Made by a program: the position numbers and the translations under genes. A stretch of 64,000 bases of DNA from Liolophura sinensis. Taxonomy: Eukaryota; Mollusca; Polyplacophora; Chitonida; Chitonidae. The stretch lies in NCBI RefSeq assembly GCF_032854445.1, contig NC_088300.1, positions 64,950,984 to 65,014,983 on the forward strand. Direction: 5' to 3'. Positions 31,656 to 43,000 of the stretch are shown here, one piece after another. The first letter of the stretch is position 1; every line of letters begins with the position of its first letter. The notes below the pieces were generated by a model that did no database searches, had not been told where the DNA came from, and saw nothing but the letters and a program-made list of their open reading frames with translations.

Positions 31656-32969
31656 ATGATGTCACAAACTCGAAATCCCGAAGTGAATCTATCAGAACGT
31701 CATGGCTTTGCGCACAGAAGAGAAGAGGACAGGCGGGCGGAGGCACTGTGCCCTTTACTGAGGAGAGCAGGCCGTGTTAACATCACGATGAAAATTGACA
31801 GGGTCAGGTACAATCGGCCTGGGCTGCCATCAGGAAACATGACGCCTCCTTCCCCAACGCCCAGAGACTTTACCTTTACTCCCACACAAAGACTGTATAT
31901 CCAGGACTACATCGCTAGGAGTGAGGTGAAATCTCCAGGCTGCCATCAGGTCAGGGACAACTTGCTGTTGTCACACCTCAATATAGCCATGACGGACAAA
32001 GAAAGGGCGAAGATGTGCCGGAAAGGACCCACATACGCCATTCAGCAGAAAGTTCTCGGGAGTGACCGATATGTGGTACCACAAACACGCCCTTTGGGAA
32101 GCTTGGTTGTCCAACAGATATCCCCGTGTCCCCCAGCGGAAAACAAGAGAGCAGCATCCGCCGCTCTCCCTTTAGAATGCCACGAGGCTAAACAGAAGAG
32201 TCCCAAATATGACAAAAGATATCGAAAAACTGGCCTTTTCAATCGCTTCCAACTGGACGCTACTCAAATTACCCTTCCATACGATGACCGTAGCAGCCTT
32301 CCCAAAACTTCCGAAAGGTTTGTCCATTTCGCCGAGAACATGCCTAAGGGGAAGTCTGGCGAGCAACGCTGGAATGGTCCGGAAGTTCATTACGCATGCA
32401 GACATCAGTTTGGAATGTCCTTCGAGGACAATAGAGATGCCGGGTCCTGTGGCTGTCCAACCAACAGGGCTGAAATGGTCCTGCCCAAGGTGGATCTGAC
32501 GTCAGCTATCGAGGACGGGGTTCGGGCAACCGTTCACGCCATACTGACAAACCGTGCCGCTTCCCCGCGACAACTGCTAAGCCAGCGAGAGCAAACCATT
32601 CTGACATTACTGAGTACGAGAGAATTCGGCGAGATAAAACCTGAAACCAAGAAAACACCACGGCGAGTGCAGATGAAGAGATGTCTAACGGCTCGCCCTG
32701 TCCAGGAGGTATCTGATGACTACGTTGATGACAGGCAACCTCGAAGCCCCACCAAGGACGCTGCCCCTGATACAACACGGACGAAGAGTCCCGTGCCGGA
32801 GCGGGCGACCTCACTGATGGACAAAGAGCCTGTTCCCGACTGTCATTTGATAGGATTCGATATGGGTCCAGCTGACAGAAGGGTACCACGATGTCCCAGT
32901 GCTCGAAGGTGTCCGAGCCCCCGGCAGAGCGTCAAAATGCAAACGTTTCAAATGACGATGCCATCATGA
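31656..32969 (+). CDS. Intronless 437-aa protein of unknown function
   Basis: One uninterrupted frame from ATG ATG at 31656 to TGA at 32967-32969. It is markedly more GC-rich than its surroundings, as expected of a real coding exon. The protein is basic and Pro/Arg/Ser-rich, with few hydrophobic runs, no signal peptide and no membrane segment. Landmarks: HRREEDRRAEALCPLLRRAG near the N-terminus; PPSPTPRDFTFTPTQRLYIQ at about 64-83; a short Cys-containing stretch GSCGCPTNRAEMV at about 263-275; a possible helix VDLTSAIEDGVRATVHAI; and an Arg/Ser/Pro C-terminus (CPSARRCPSPRQ). I do not recognise the family. It could be a lineage-restricted, mostly disordered protein. A CTATAG just upstream (about 31615-31620) could be a splice acceptor, so a 5' non-coding or coding exon is possible. 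Confidence 0.75.
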   Translation: MMSQTRNPEVNLSERHGFAHRREEDRRAEALCPLLRRAGRVNITMKIDRVRYNRPGLPSGNMTPPSPTPRDFTFTPTQRLYIQDYIARSEVKSPGCHQVRDNLLLSHLNIAMTDKERAKMCRKGPTYAIQQKVLGSDRYVVPQTRPLGSLVVQQISPCPPAENKRAASAALPLECHEAKQKSPKYDKRYRKTGLFNRFQLDATQITLPYDDRSSLPKTSERFVHFAENMPKGKSGEQRWNGPEVHYACRHQFGMSFEDNRDAGSCGCPTNRAEMVLPKVDLTSAIEDGVRATVHAILTNRAASPRQLLSQREQTILTLLSTREFGEIKPETKKTPRRVQMKRCLTARPVQEVSDDYVDDRQPRSPTKDAAPDTTRTKSPVPERATSLMDKEPVPDCHLIGFDMGPADRRVPRCPSARRCPSPRQSVKMQTFQMTMPS

Positions 32970-33900
32970 AATCTGTTTACAATGAACATACAATACACTG
33001 TTTACTCTGTGGAGAAAAAACAAAGGCCAAGTAAAGAAGGAAAGTAACATCGCAATATAATTAGTTTTATTTCCTTGCAGATGGTCTGACAATAACTTGG
33101 GAGAATTGATATAAACAGCCAGTCGATTTTTCAAGATCTTCCCTGCAGTTGGTAAGGACAAATTGTCATTTAATAAATGATGTATCAAGAAATTGATTAA
33201 TTGCTTTCTTAATTCATCATCACAAACCAAATGTTTCACTCAAAATATACACGCCTTATTACGTTTTGTACAGCTAATCGTCTAAAAAAGAAAAACTCTT
33301 CCAAATATCAGAAAGAGCTCATCAAGTAATTTTGTTCCAGTATGTTTACTTAAACCCTGGTTTTGGAAATCTACCGACCGTCGCGCCGTTTTTTGTTTTC
33401 AGGAACCCAGGACCACGTTTTTCAACGTAGCGCTTTGTTCACGTTACTACCATGATAACTTAATACCTACCGTACTGGGCCCCGTTTCACAAAGCGCTCG
33501 TAGTTCTACGTTCACAAAACTACCATGGCGACGTAATACCAACAATATTGGTCGCCATGGAAGTTACGTGCGCTTTGTGAAACGGGCCCCTGGTCCCCAT
33601 GGAAGTTACGTACTCGTAACGTCACGTGTGGCTTTTGACTTTGTCCCGTATATGAAATGTACTCCTATCAATATACTTGGATAAAATTAAGATATATCTT
33701 AATGCTTATATATGTCTCAAAGCACAACAGAGATACGTACTTTTCATTCACGAAAACTTGTTTACTTGCAGGCTTAGTACGCGCGATTTGGATATTACTG
33801 ATCATATTTACACGCCTAAGACATTGGTTACGTCTTTCTTGCATGATTGTCAACTGTTGACTGCTTCTCCTAACATGTGAATCTGTGCTAGTGGCTTGTA
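32970..33900. other. Intergenic: 3' flank of the intronless ORF and MITE
   Basis: A possible poly(A) signal AATAAA is at 33172-33177. A MITE occupies 33477-33591, with related CpG-rich palindromic words on both sides (ACGTAGCGCTTTGTTCACGT; GAAGTTACGTACTCGTAACG). No gene is seen. Confidence 0.5.
33477..33591. repeat. MITE with GGGCCCCGTTTCACAAAGCG terminal inverted repeats
   Basis: The left end GGGCCCCGTTTCACAAAGCG is answered by GCGCTTTGTGAAACGGGCCC at the right. The inside is also palindromic (TACCATGGCGACGTAATACC ... GGTCGCCATGG). This terminal sequence is typical of short non-autonomous DNA elements widespread in marine invertebrates. Confidence 0.8.
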
Positions 33901-33904
33901 ATCA

Positions 33905-33970
33905 TAGGTTATTGGATTGTATGATCCTGTATGGACGAGTCCATACAGGACCATACAATCCAATAACCTA
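33905..33970. repeat. Palindrome, left inverted repeat of a 1.1-kb element
   Basis: TAGGTTATTGGATTGTATG continues with A TCCTGTATGGAC, then GA, then the inverted copy back to CAATCCAATAACCTA. The whole is a near-perfect 66-bp hairpin. A third copy of the arm (GAGTCCATACAGGACCATAC and on) is at 34999-35036. Confidence 0.85.
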
Positions 33971-34216
33971 TTTATTATAGGCCTACACCCACTTGTCAAA
34001 AACGTAAGTAGATAAACTCGAAAGCTGAACAAATTGAGTAAAACCGTGCTAATTATTTCATATCGCGTAACAATAGCCGATAGCCGGTTGCGGATGAATA
34101 TGGAATACTGAATGGAGCACTTTCATTGGCTGACGGAAAACTGAGCCGCACGTGGCCGAAGCGGTGTTTTACAAACAGAAGTGTAAAGAAAAGGAATGCA
34201 GACGTTTCAGTGAAAA

Positions 34217-34853
34217 TTAAGTGCAGTTATTGAAAACTGCGCCACCGAACAGACTAGTGTAATCTTTACAGGATGAGGACGAAAGAGAAGTAGAGTTTAC
34301 TGACAGCTGATTATCCTTGGGATTCTGTGCGGAAGTTGATGGCATCGAAGTCGTGAAAATTTCGTTTGTGTGCACTTGAACTGACCGGCCAGGGAGTGGA
34401 AGCGCGAGAGATGGTTGACTAAAGGCGCGATTGCCCTGAAGTAAACTCGACATTTGCTTCTGCTCTACGTGATCTAATTTAGAATCATACTCCTGGATGC
34501 TAGCAAGGGATTTGTGTCCGGTGACCTGCATAATTTTATGTGGAGCGACGCCAGATTTTACAAGGGTTTGGACGGTTGTTTTTTCGGACCGAGTGATTAG
34601 TTTTCCGGCCTTTCAGTCCAGCAGCCTCTGCTGCTGCCCTCTTCATTAGCTCTCCCAAACGATGCTCTCCCATTCGAGTGGAGTAACACCACACAGCTGC
34701 ATCAGGTTTGAGGCAACATTCGGGAATTGGTGTGAGGTAAAACGGACTGTCCAGAGACAGAGATTTTTCTGGACGAACATCGTGTTGTGTCGTCTGCTTG
34801 TTGACAAACAAAAAGTAGTCCGTACGTGTGACGTCACAGTTACAACTGTCCAA
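34217..34853 (-). pseudogene. Broken Crypton-like tyrosine recombinase, C-terminal part
   Basis: Two minus-strand frames, 34536-34853 and 34217-34531, form one interrupted domain. The first has FYLTPIPE, WCYSTRMGEHRLGELMKRAA and AGLKGRKTNHSVRK; the second has QVTGHKSLASIQEYD and ends in a polar tail with LFGGAVFNNCT. The R...HSxR and VTGHKS..I..Y pattern is that of the catalytic C-terminus of tyrosine recombinases of Crypton (DUF3504-type) elements. Near 34588 an A-run of six is one base too long and shifts the frame; the conserved continuation is in the next frame. The N-terminal half is not seen. It sits inside inverted repeats (33905-33970 and 34999-35036), so it is probably a decayed mobile element. 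Confidence 0.72.
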
Positions 34854-34950
34854 TATATTAAAAATATTGGACAGTTGTGTTTACTACATAATATAGTAGG
34901 CGCTGGACACTTAGGTGTATAATAACTTGATTTATTATACACCCAAGCTC
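34840..34950. repeat. Two adjacent hairpins
   Basis: CAACTGTCCAATATATT and AATATTGGACAGTTG form a near-perfect stem at about 34844-34878. TAGGTGTATAATAA and TTTATTATACACCCA form a second at about 34913-34944. They lie just inside the right inverted repeat of the recombinase element. Confidence 0.75.
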
Positions 34951-34998
34951 GTCCTTTTCCTGGGCGCCCAGGACGAGTCCCTTTCCGGCGCCCAAGAC

Positions 34999-35036
34999 GA
35001 GTCCATACAGGACCATACAATCCAGTAACCTATAAA
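34999..35036. repeat. Right inverted repeat of the recombinase element
   Basis: GACGAGTCCATACAGGACC continues to CCAGTAACCTATA; it is the inverted counterpart of the sequence at 33905-33937 with about two mismatches over 32 bases. Confidence 0.75.
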
Positions 35037-36101
35037 TACTTCACTCTTTGCCATGTTGTGGTTTGTGTTGAACGTTGCTATGAAAATACTGGTCTTGCGA
35101 TTATTCACCTGGTACGTCCAATATGTAGTTGACGAATGGTGTACGAAATGTCTATTTCGACCTCTATAGATTCTCACTAGCGGTAAACCTAAAATGTACT
35201 GGAAGCGGGGAGAACGGCATCATGAGAACAGGTTAAATATAAAATCTGATAAGTAAATGTCCAAGGTTTCTTCCTATTTCCTCCAGGTGAATCGCCGTTG
35301 TAACTTTTAATTTTCCATTTAACACAATTGTCCCTCAGTTCCGACTGTTCTCTTTCCCTCAAAATGTTTTACATTTGTCCTTCTCTCGTCGTTATCTCGT
35401 GTAATACTATAGACGGAGAATTTCTGTTCCGGGAATAATTACGGACATATCGTACACTTTTGTTCACATCTGTTTAACCCCTTTCATCTGACGGATCTAG
35501 CATATCCTGTAGATCAGATGTTATATATACCACGCATGAAGGCATTTCCATTGGCATATTTTGTATCTCCTTTATTGTTAACATCCTTGGTACCCTGGTA
35601 CAGCGTATACATTTTTCCAATATAGAGATGGATGAACGAGCTGTTTCTATTCCAGTATAGGTTCCCATGGACGCATGCGTTGGCCTAAAAATTCGAAATT
35701 CGTCTTGTATCTGATTTCTGAAGCCGTACCATTCAAATTACAGCCGCGAAGATGGAAAAATATACAAGTTCACATATCAAATCTAGGACATCAATGATTT
35801 GAATTATGATTAGTGATGTTGGTAGGAGAGAATGAATAAAAACTCTCGCTGTAAGATACACTCGGCACTTCTCGTGCATCTGTATTGGGTACACTAGTAC
35901 GTGTCTATATGCGTCAGGATCTCATGCTATATTTACACCTACAAGCCATATAATAAAATAGATATCAGCAAAAGTTCAGAAGCGACATGGTGCAAGGTCC
36001 ACGATCGTCAGAAGTAGAACATACTGTGGGTTTCCATAAGTTCCCGCAGACTGTAGGCACATTTTATTTTACAAAACATTTATGAAGGGACGTCTCCCAA
36101 A

Positions 36102-36347
36102 GATTTATTTATTTGATTGACGTCTTCAGCCGTGCGCAAAAGTATTTTACTTATACGATGTTGGGAGGATACTTACAGAGCCCAGGGGGAACCCACGACC
36201 ATCCACACGTTGCTGGAAGACCTTTCCACTTACGGCCGGAGAGGAAGCCAGCATGAACTGAAGTTGAACTCACACCGACTGCATTAGTGAGAGGCTACTG
36301 GGTCATTGGGCTGTGCGTCCTAAACCCGTCAACCAAGGAAACCCCCG
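36102..36347 (-). repeat. tRNA-derived SINE, full length, minus strand
   Basis: On the plus strand it starts with the inverted tail (TTATTTATTTGATTGACGTC) and runs to the inverted head (CAACCAAGGAAACCCC). Body words AGCCCAGGGGGAACCCACG and GAAGTTGAACTCACA identify the family. Confidence 0.9.
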
Positions 36348-38071
36348 CTTCCTAAGAAACGTCTCGCATATGGCTCGACTGCATTTTTAGCTGCACGCCG
36401 GCTTACGCAAAACAATGTCCACGTTCCCTCGGTTTCTTCAGAATAGTGCCTTAATTTACTCGCAGCAAATTGTAATGAGTAGATGTTACTTTTTCTTTGT
36501 AATTGACGTTATTTGGGTATATATCTATTGCGCCACAGGTCTCTGGAAACACTGACCACATCCGTGAATATTACGCATGAATTTATATAGTTATAACTGA
36601 TTTATACAGTACCAATGTCTGGGGAACAATGGAATCATGGGGAATATTGAAAATTCCGACTAATTAATAGATTAATCCCATGTTTCGGCCGACCGAAATA
36701 AGTGGACGAAGATAAGTGGCTTTTTACAGAAGTATAATTGAACAGACTGCCACGCCACGCCAATCCACGCCACGCACGTGGGATAATTGTAAACTCATTA
36801 CATTATATACTGTTTTTCCCGTTTTTTTTTGTTCTTTTTTTTGAAATCGTACTATAATGCAGATTTTTAATTACAGGTGCCACGATCAACTGGTAAAATT
36901 GAATAACACAGTAACCCAACACTTCACTTTTTTTTTCAATACATCTCACATTTTATTCACCCAAGCTCCAGGGATATCTATCTGATCAAAGCATATAATT
37001 GCTGCTAATAAATAAATTAGCAACCTTTGCTATGAAAGAAGAAATAATATCTCATAAATAAGTTCTTTATACAAAATAATATTCAAATATTTTGAAAGTA
37101 AAAAAAAATACATAAAGTTTATTAAAAAAATAACTAATCTTGTAACTCCCACTACCGCCCTTGTGAATGACTACAGCTGCAGCTTCAAGGTAGACCGAAA
37201 ATATCACTGAGTATCTAACATCACACAAATCTACGAACAATGAAATATTTTTGAAGAATTATCAACACAAAAAGTCAAAAGTAACTGGACTGAAACCGTT
37301 TTTTATGAACAGTCCAGAAAGAAATTGGAACCAATTCTGAAATCGATTAAACATAGAGATCAAAAGAATTAAATCAAAACAATTAAATCCAATGAACAAC
37401 CACAGCACATGAGTCATCAAATCATACAAATCTTTTGAAACAATTTTAAGGCGTCGGAAATACACAGCAACCATTTACGAAAGTAGCACACAGTTTAAGA
37501 ATTCTCTCAAGATCAATGCTTACTGAAATGAACTTTTGGCTTGTCCGACAGACCTAACATCTATTTTGATTTTATCCATTTGACTGTTATACAGTACTGG
37601 TAGAGGTCACAAATTTACCGATTTCAATATAGTACGTAAAATGAATAAATAAGCAAATATATAATCCAAAACTGAGTCAGAATAAATAACATCATAACTA
37701 TAATACCCAGATGTGAGATTCTTCCAGCAGAGTGTATGGAATATGTACATGTATAGTCATGGGAGCATGGTCAACCAATGTCCGAGCTCTGTACTATCTG
37801 AACTTTGATGTGAGGAGAGTGTCACTAGCAATATTATGATAACATCATGAATCTGAGACATACAGGGCCAAACAGTTTACTTTGATTCTTTTCAAAACAC
37901 AACCTGATGACACATAAATCAATGACAGGATATCACAATGACAGGGAATGCTGGGTAGAGTGCCATTAAAAACTTTTTCATCTTGACTTGTTTTGTGGAA
38001 GATAACATCTGGATGGAAGTGACACTGAACGAATGTGTAATGAAAGGATAGCAAAATGAATTTGTCAGAGC

Positions 38072-38412
38072 TAATGTATACCGCCAGAGTTTCCAAATGA
38101 CTAAGCTGAACGAATGTATACAGCCAGAGTAGCCAAATGACTAAGCCTGAACTAATGTATACAGCCAGAGTAGCCAAATGACTAAGCCTGAACTATTGTG
38201 TACAGCCAGAGTACCCAAATGACTAAGCCTGAACTATTTTGTACAGCCAGAGTAGCCAAATGACTAAGCCTGAACTAATATATACAGCCAAAGTAGCCAA
38301 ATGACTAATCCTGAACTAATGCGTACAACCTAGGATTAACCTCAGATACAACCACAGTAGAAAATTAGCTAAGCCTGAACAGGCTATACCACCAGTGTTG
38401 TTAAATGACTAA
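38072..38412. repeat. 41-bp minisatellite, about 6 good and 2 decayed copies
   Basis: The unit is AATGTATACAGCCAGAGTAG followed by CCAAATGACTAAGCCTGAACT. Copies 1-6 are regular; after 38320 the array decays. The minus-strand frame over it is an artefact. Confidence 0.9.
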
Positions 38413-38984
38413 GCCTGAGCCCATGTAACACCATACAAATAAATTACCTCAGTACATCTAAGCTCTGATTTATACCATGTTTATAGATATATGTTTACTA
38501 TTTACATCAAGACTCATATTTAAATATACAGTGTGTTAAAGGTCCTACAATGTCAATGGTATAGGTGGGGCATTCAAGATCATTTATGTACATGAAACAA
38601 ATAATTTTTTAAATATACTACTAATGTGATCCATTTCACCATTTCATTATCTTAATGGTACCAGAAAATATAAAATGACCATCAATGTGTTGGGTATGGA
38701 AGGAACATGGAAAATGAGCTGTCACTCTTTGGTTTGACAACAAAGGAATATAGCACCTAAGGCAGATTATTGATCTGTGGACCACAAAATATGTTAGATT
38801 TTTACATATTGTAACATCATTCACATCCTAATACAGAATCATTGGGCTTTTATTTATTTATCTGTTGGTGTTTAATGTTACTCTTTTAAATTTTTCAATT
38901 ACATGATGACAGTGGTGAGTCTGGGTAGAAAATCCAGATATGGCAGAAAAAAACCAGTAGCCCATTTGTCACGGGCATGACTTA

Positions 38985-39130
38985 TTTATTTGATAGGTAT
39001 TTTATTGCCGCACTAAAGAATATTTCATTTATACAATGGTGCCCAGCATTACAATGGAAGGAAACTGGGCAGAGCCCGAGGGAAACCCACAATAATCTAC
39101 AGGTTGCTGCCAGGCCTTCCCCTGTATGAT
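38985..39130 (-). repeat. SINE fragment, minus strand
   Basis: Inverted tail (GAATATTTCATTTATACAAT) and body (GAAACTGGGCAGAGCCCGAG; CAGGTTGCTGCCAGGCC). Head missing. Confidence 0.75.
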
Positions 39131-40092
39131 TTTTTCAATTATTTTATGGCAATCAGTTTTGTGAGTTGACGGCAATCCACGGATCTTTGGCAAATTACAG
39201 ATGAACTTTTTCCACGTACAGTGTACATTCCATATTGGAGGAAAATGAGCGGTCGTGTTAGCCTGCTTAAATAAGCTTTGTTCGATAACTTACCGTCGGC
39301 AAGGTTCTACAAACAATGGGATCAAGGCAATCTACAAGTTGCTTGTCCATACCAGGTTTGAACCCACACTTTGTTGGCCCTTGCTACTGAAAATGCTTGC
39401 ATGTTAACTCTAGGGCCACAGCTTGTTCTCCAAAACTAAGTTAATTAAAAGATTAAATATTCTTTATAGAACAAATGGCAGAGCTATATAGGCATATATA
39501 TGTAATGTTACATCAGACATCAACATGGATGGAATATACTGATATGGCCATCTACATGGTCTTGTAAAATATCATCAACAAGAGTTCTAGGAAATGGAAC
39601 AAAAATCTTGTCAGAAAATACATACTCTATAAGAAGACAAAATTATTTTTCAGCTTTTCTAAATACATGTGGATCTACATATGAATGTTGCATCTGTTTT
39701 GCAAAAACCACACCTTACCTACATATACCAACAACTACCACTGCAACATTGCACCTACAGTAATTATCTCGCCATGGTAGTTGTTGTGAGCATGTAGATG
39801 TAGCATTATGGGTACTTTGCATTATGGGTATTTTGCATGTCAAGAAAAGGTACCCTATTTCTTCTAATTTTTGGGACACCTGGTCTGCTCATTTTAGCCA
39901 ATATATATGTAACTATAGCAGGAATAATGAGTTTCTTTTTCCTCACATGGTTAGATCATCTGATGAACAACATACACATATCTTCACTTTTCCAAAAGGC
40001 TGGTAAAGAAATGTAATCATCTACTTTCAACTCTACTAATATCTGTCCCAAATTTTAGAAGAAAATTCTCAAAAAACAACTGGTGGTGGTTG

Positions 40093-43000
40093 TTAAGGCA
40101 TCGGTTTGGTCAGCACAAGCATGACTGGGTAATGTAGGTTCTCAACATACACATCATTGCCCTGTGACAAAAACTGAAATCAAGAAACAGACCAAGTATA
40201 ATGATAGTACTATAATTATAGTGGCAAGAACTCAGCAGATATGTAAATCAAAATTTATCTGTACAGGTACTTTAAATTCTTAACAAACTCAACCAGTGAA
40301 GTAAACCTTAAGATGCATTTCAAAAACATAATCTATAATATTTAAAAACAGAAATATATTGTTCGGGTAGGGGTACATGCATGTATGAACTTCACATCAA
40401 TTATTTGAATAATTTATCTATGTCAGAAAATGTGCACCATGTCTGTGGTTGAATTTATTGAGGATTATATTGATCACCTTTTAAAGTTTATTTTTTACAT
40501 ATGAAGACAACTGTTAACCAAAACGAAACTTTGACAGCGTGCAGAGTGAAAGTTTCAGTAAAAACAGTTTTTTGGTTAACGTTGATCTTCACAATGTAAA
40601 TTAATGACACAGTGCCTCGCTTGAACGAAGAAATGACGTTTTTGATCCAGAGTGCATTTTTGGTGGGTTTTACTAATAAATCTCTTTTATGGCCATGTAA
40701 CTCTCATGGGTGATTTCCACCAAGTTTCATACTTTTGATTTTGAAATTTACAGAATTGTGCTGGGATTTTGAAACCTGCACTTTCCTGCACCTCATCATA
40801 CCAGGTCCTTTAAATTCTTCAGTTGTAATAAATTCAGAGAAAAATTGTACCATAAAATTTAAATAATTTTAAGCATTATTTGGTGAGATGCCGTCTTCTC
40901 ATTCCTATAAACCCTCAGCATCCCTTGAATTTTGCACTGACTCTGATATTTGTTATTTAACTAAAACTGTATTTGGGGAGATGAATAACAAAAAATGTAT
41001 TTGGGGAGATGAATGCAGTTTGGGCCGAGGTGGCATGCTACTGTCTGACATAATTTGTGATGCCAACGTTGAATATTACACAGCTTGTAAATCAACTGAT
41101 TTTACATCTTTGGTGGTCCGTAATTGATACACACCTGCCCTACAACACTTTGTGAAATGGCCTTCCGCTACATGTAACTAAATTGCTGTAAATGATCTCA
41201 AAGTGAGTAGTCCTGTGTTATCATATGTCACTTCATGGAGTGAATGGGTAAAGGTTACGTCACAGCTTAGACCACACAATCTGATAGCAACATGTTTGAT
41301 TGGATAAAATTCTCAAGATGGCTGCCTCGACTCACACCAGCCATTTGTGCAGTACTCTCATTTTGTTCTTCATGTTATTTGGTGAAATCTCATTAAAATA
41401 ATAAAGTATGAAACTTTTTAGACAGCTTGAGTATGCTTGAGTATGCTGTCTTGTCCATTAACAGTGCAATGTTTTTGATCTCATACATATATTTAAACAC
41501 AAGGTTACCTCTCTTCCTTTCCTTGACTAATAATTAACACCTTACCTTTTGATGAAGATTCCAAACTATATCATCATAATTTTTCTTTACTTCAAGTTCG
41601 AAAGTTTTCAGGGCAAGTTTTGTAAACTCATGGAATGTATTTCCCCTGGTGGGTGCGAACATTAGGGCTTGGCCCTGGAAAAAAAAAAGACAGTATCTGT
41701 ATTACATGTGTATGTACCAGGGACAAGGACACCATTTCTAAAGTGATTCGGCCAGGGTCCGGGGACATGTCTAACAAAATGGCTGCTCTTGAAAACGGCA
41801 AGTGCAGTGGGGCGAGCTGAAGCCCCAGCCCTTCTAGCTCTGCAGCCACTGCACACTATCTGTTGTTACGGCTTCAAAATTCTTTTTTGATCTCAAATTT
41901 AAAACATTCCACGTGCGCATTCATACTGGCTCTGTTGAGCATCAAAACTAATAGAAATAGTGTTCTTGCAAATGAACATTAAATTTATGGGTATTTGTTT
42001 TTATTAATGTTTAATACTGTACCCAAGAATATTATAATATTATTATTATTAAAATTACATAAAGGTGATCAGTTATATTGGAGGAGAAGATCAAAAGCAG
42101 TCCAGACAAAACCAGAACAATTCATCACATTCAAGCAATCCTCTGTTGTAATTTACTCCTGTCCTGCTCAAGTCCTGCTCAAATCCTCCTAAAGTCCTGC
42201 TCAAATCCCACAAAAACACATACATTTATATACCCACAGATAAAAGAATCCTAATGCAATGTCTATTAGCATGATCTTTCACATAACACACAGTACTTAC
42301 CCCTGGCTTCAGCATCAAGGACAGCATATTTACTAGGTGCTCTCTGCCTTCATCAAAGAACAAACTGGATCAAAGAAAACACAGATACATGTAAATACAC
42401 ATATTGTTGTTTAACACCATACTGCAGAATGTCTTTACTTGTATGATGTAAAATACACACAGACACACTGCAAGTGTTCAGTTTTGTGTGTGTCTTCCAT
42501 AAAAATCAATTGAAAAGCGTTAGAAGATTTAATTTTGTGATGGTGATTTTAGTGAAATTCTCCATGCATGGGGTACAAATGTTTACAAAAATGATCTTAA
42601 AGTAGTGAAGATTTTATAAAAGATTCTTGAGACATTTGATCTAAACACTGTGATCTTGTCAAATAATTATGACAACAACAGCCCTACCAATCAGCACACA
42701 GAATAGAGTCAAACTTAGACTCTAATTCTGGCATGTTCAAATCTGGGCCCCAGCGTAGTAATCTGAAAATGAACAGGAAAGAGTAACTGTTTTCAAAACT
42801 GACAATCATACACCAACTAGTCTTACGTGCTTGTCATTCTCAGCTTTTTCCACTGATATGTTAGTTAGCCTATAAAAATTTTACTTTGTGTTTTATGGGC
42901 AAGCCAACACTAAAAAATCTAAAGCAATGGAATAAAAATAAAAGTGAAAATCAAACTTTTTATTTTTTATTATTTTCCATTTTTTAAAAGTTTTTCCGTC

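Larger units (their letters stand above)
35037..40092. other. Intergenic or CAMKMT 3' UTR; repeats only
   Basis: No coding exon is recognised in these 5 kb. It holds a full minus-strand SINE (36102-36347), a 41-bp minisatellite (38072-38412) and a SINE fragment (38985-39130). The part nearest 40092 is probably CAMKMT 3' UTR. A minus-strand GAATAAAA is present near 36951-36958, but where the transcript ends cannot be told. Confidence 0.45.

Noticed and set aside
40888-41127. A 79-codon plus-strand frame in CAMKMT intron 10, with a Cys-rich look.
   Set aside because: No zinc-binding spacing, no start context and no splice support; opposite strand to the gene.
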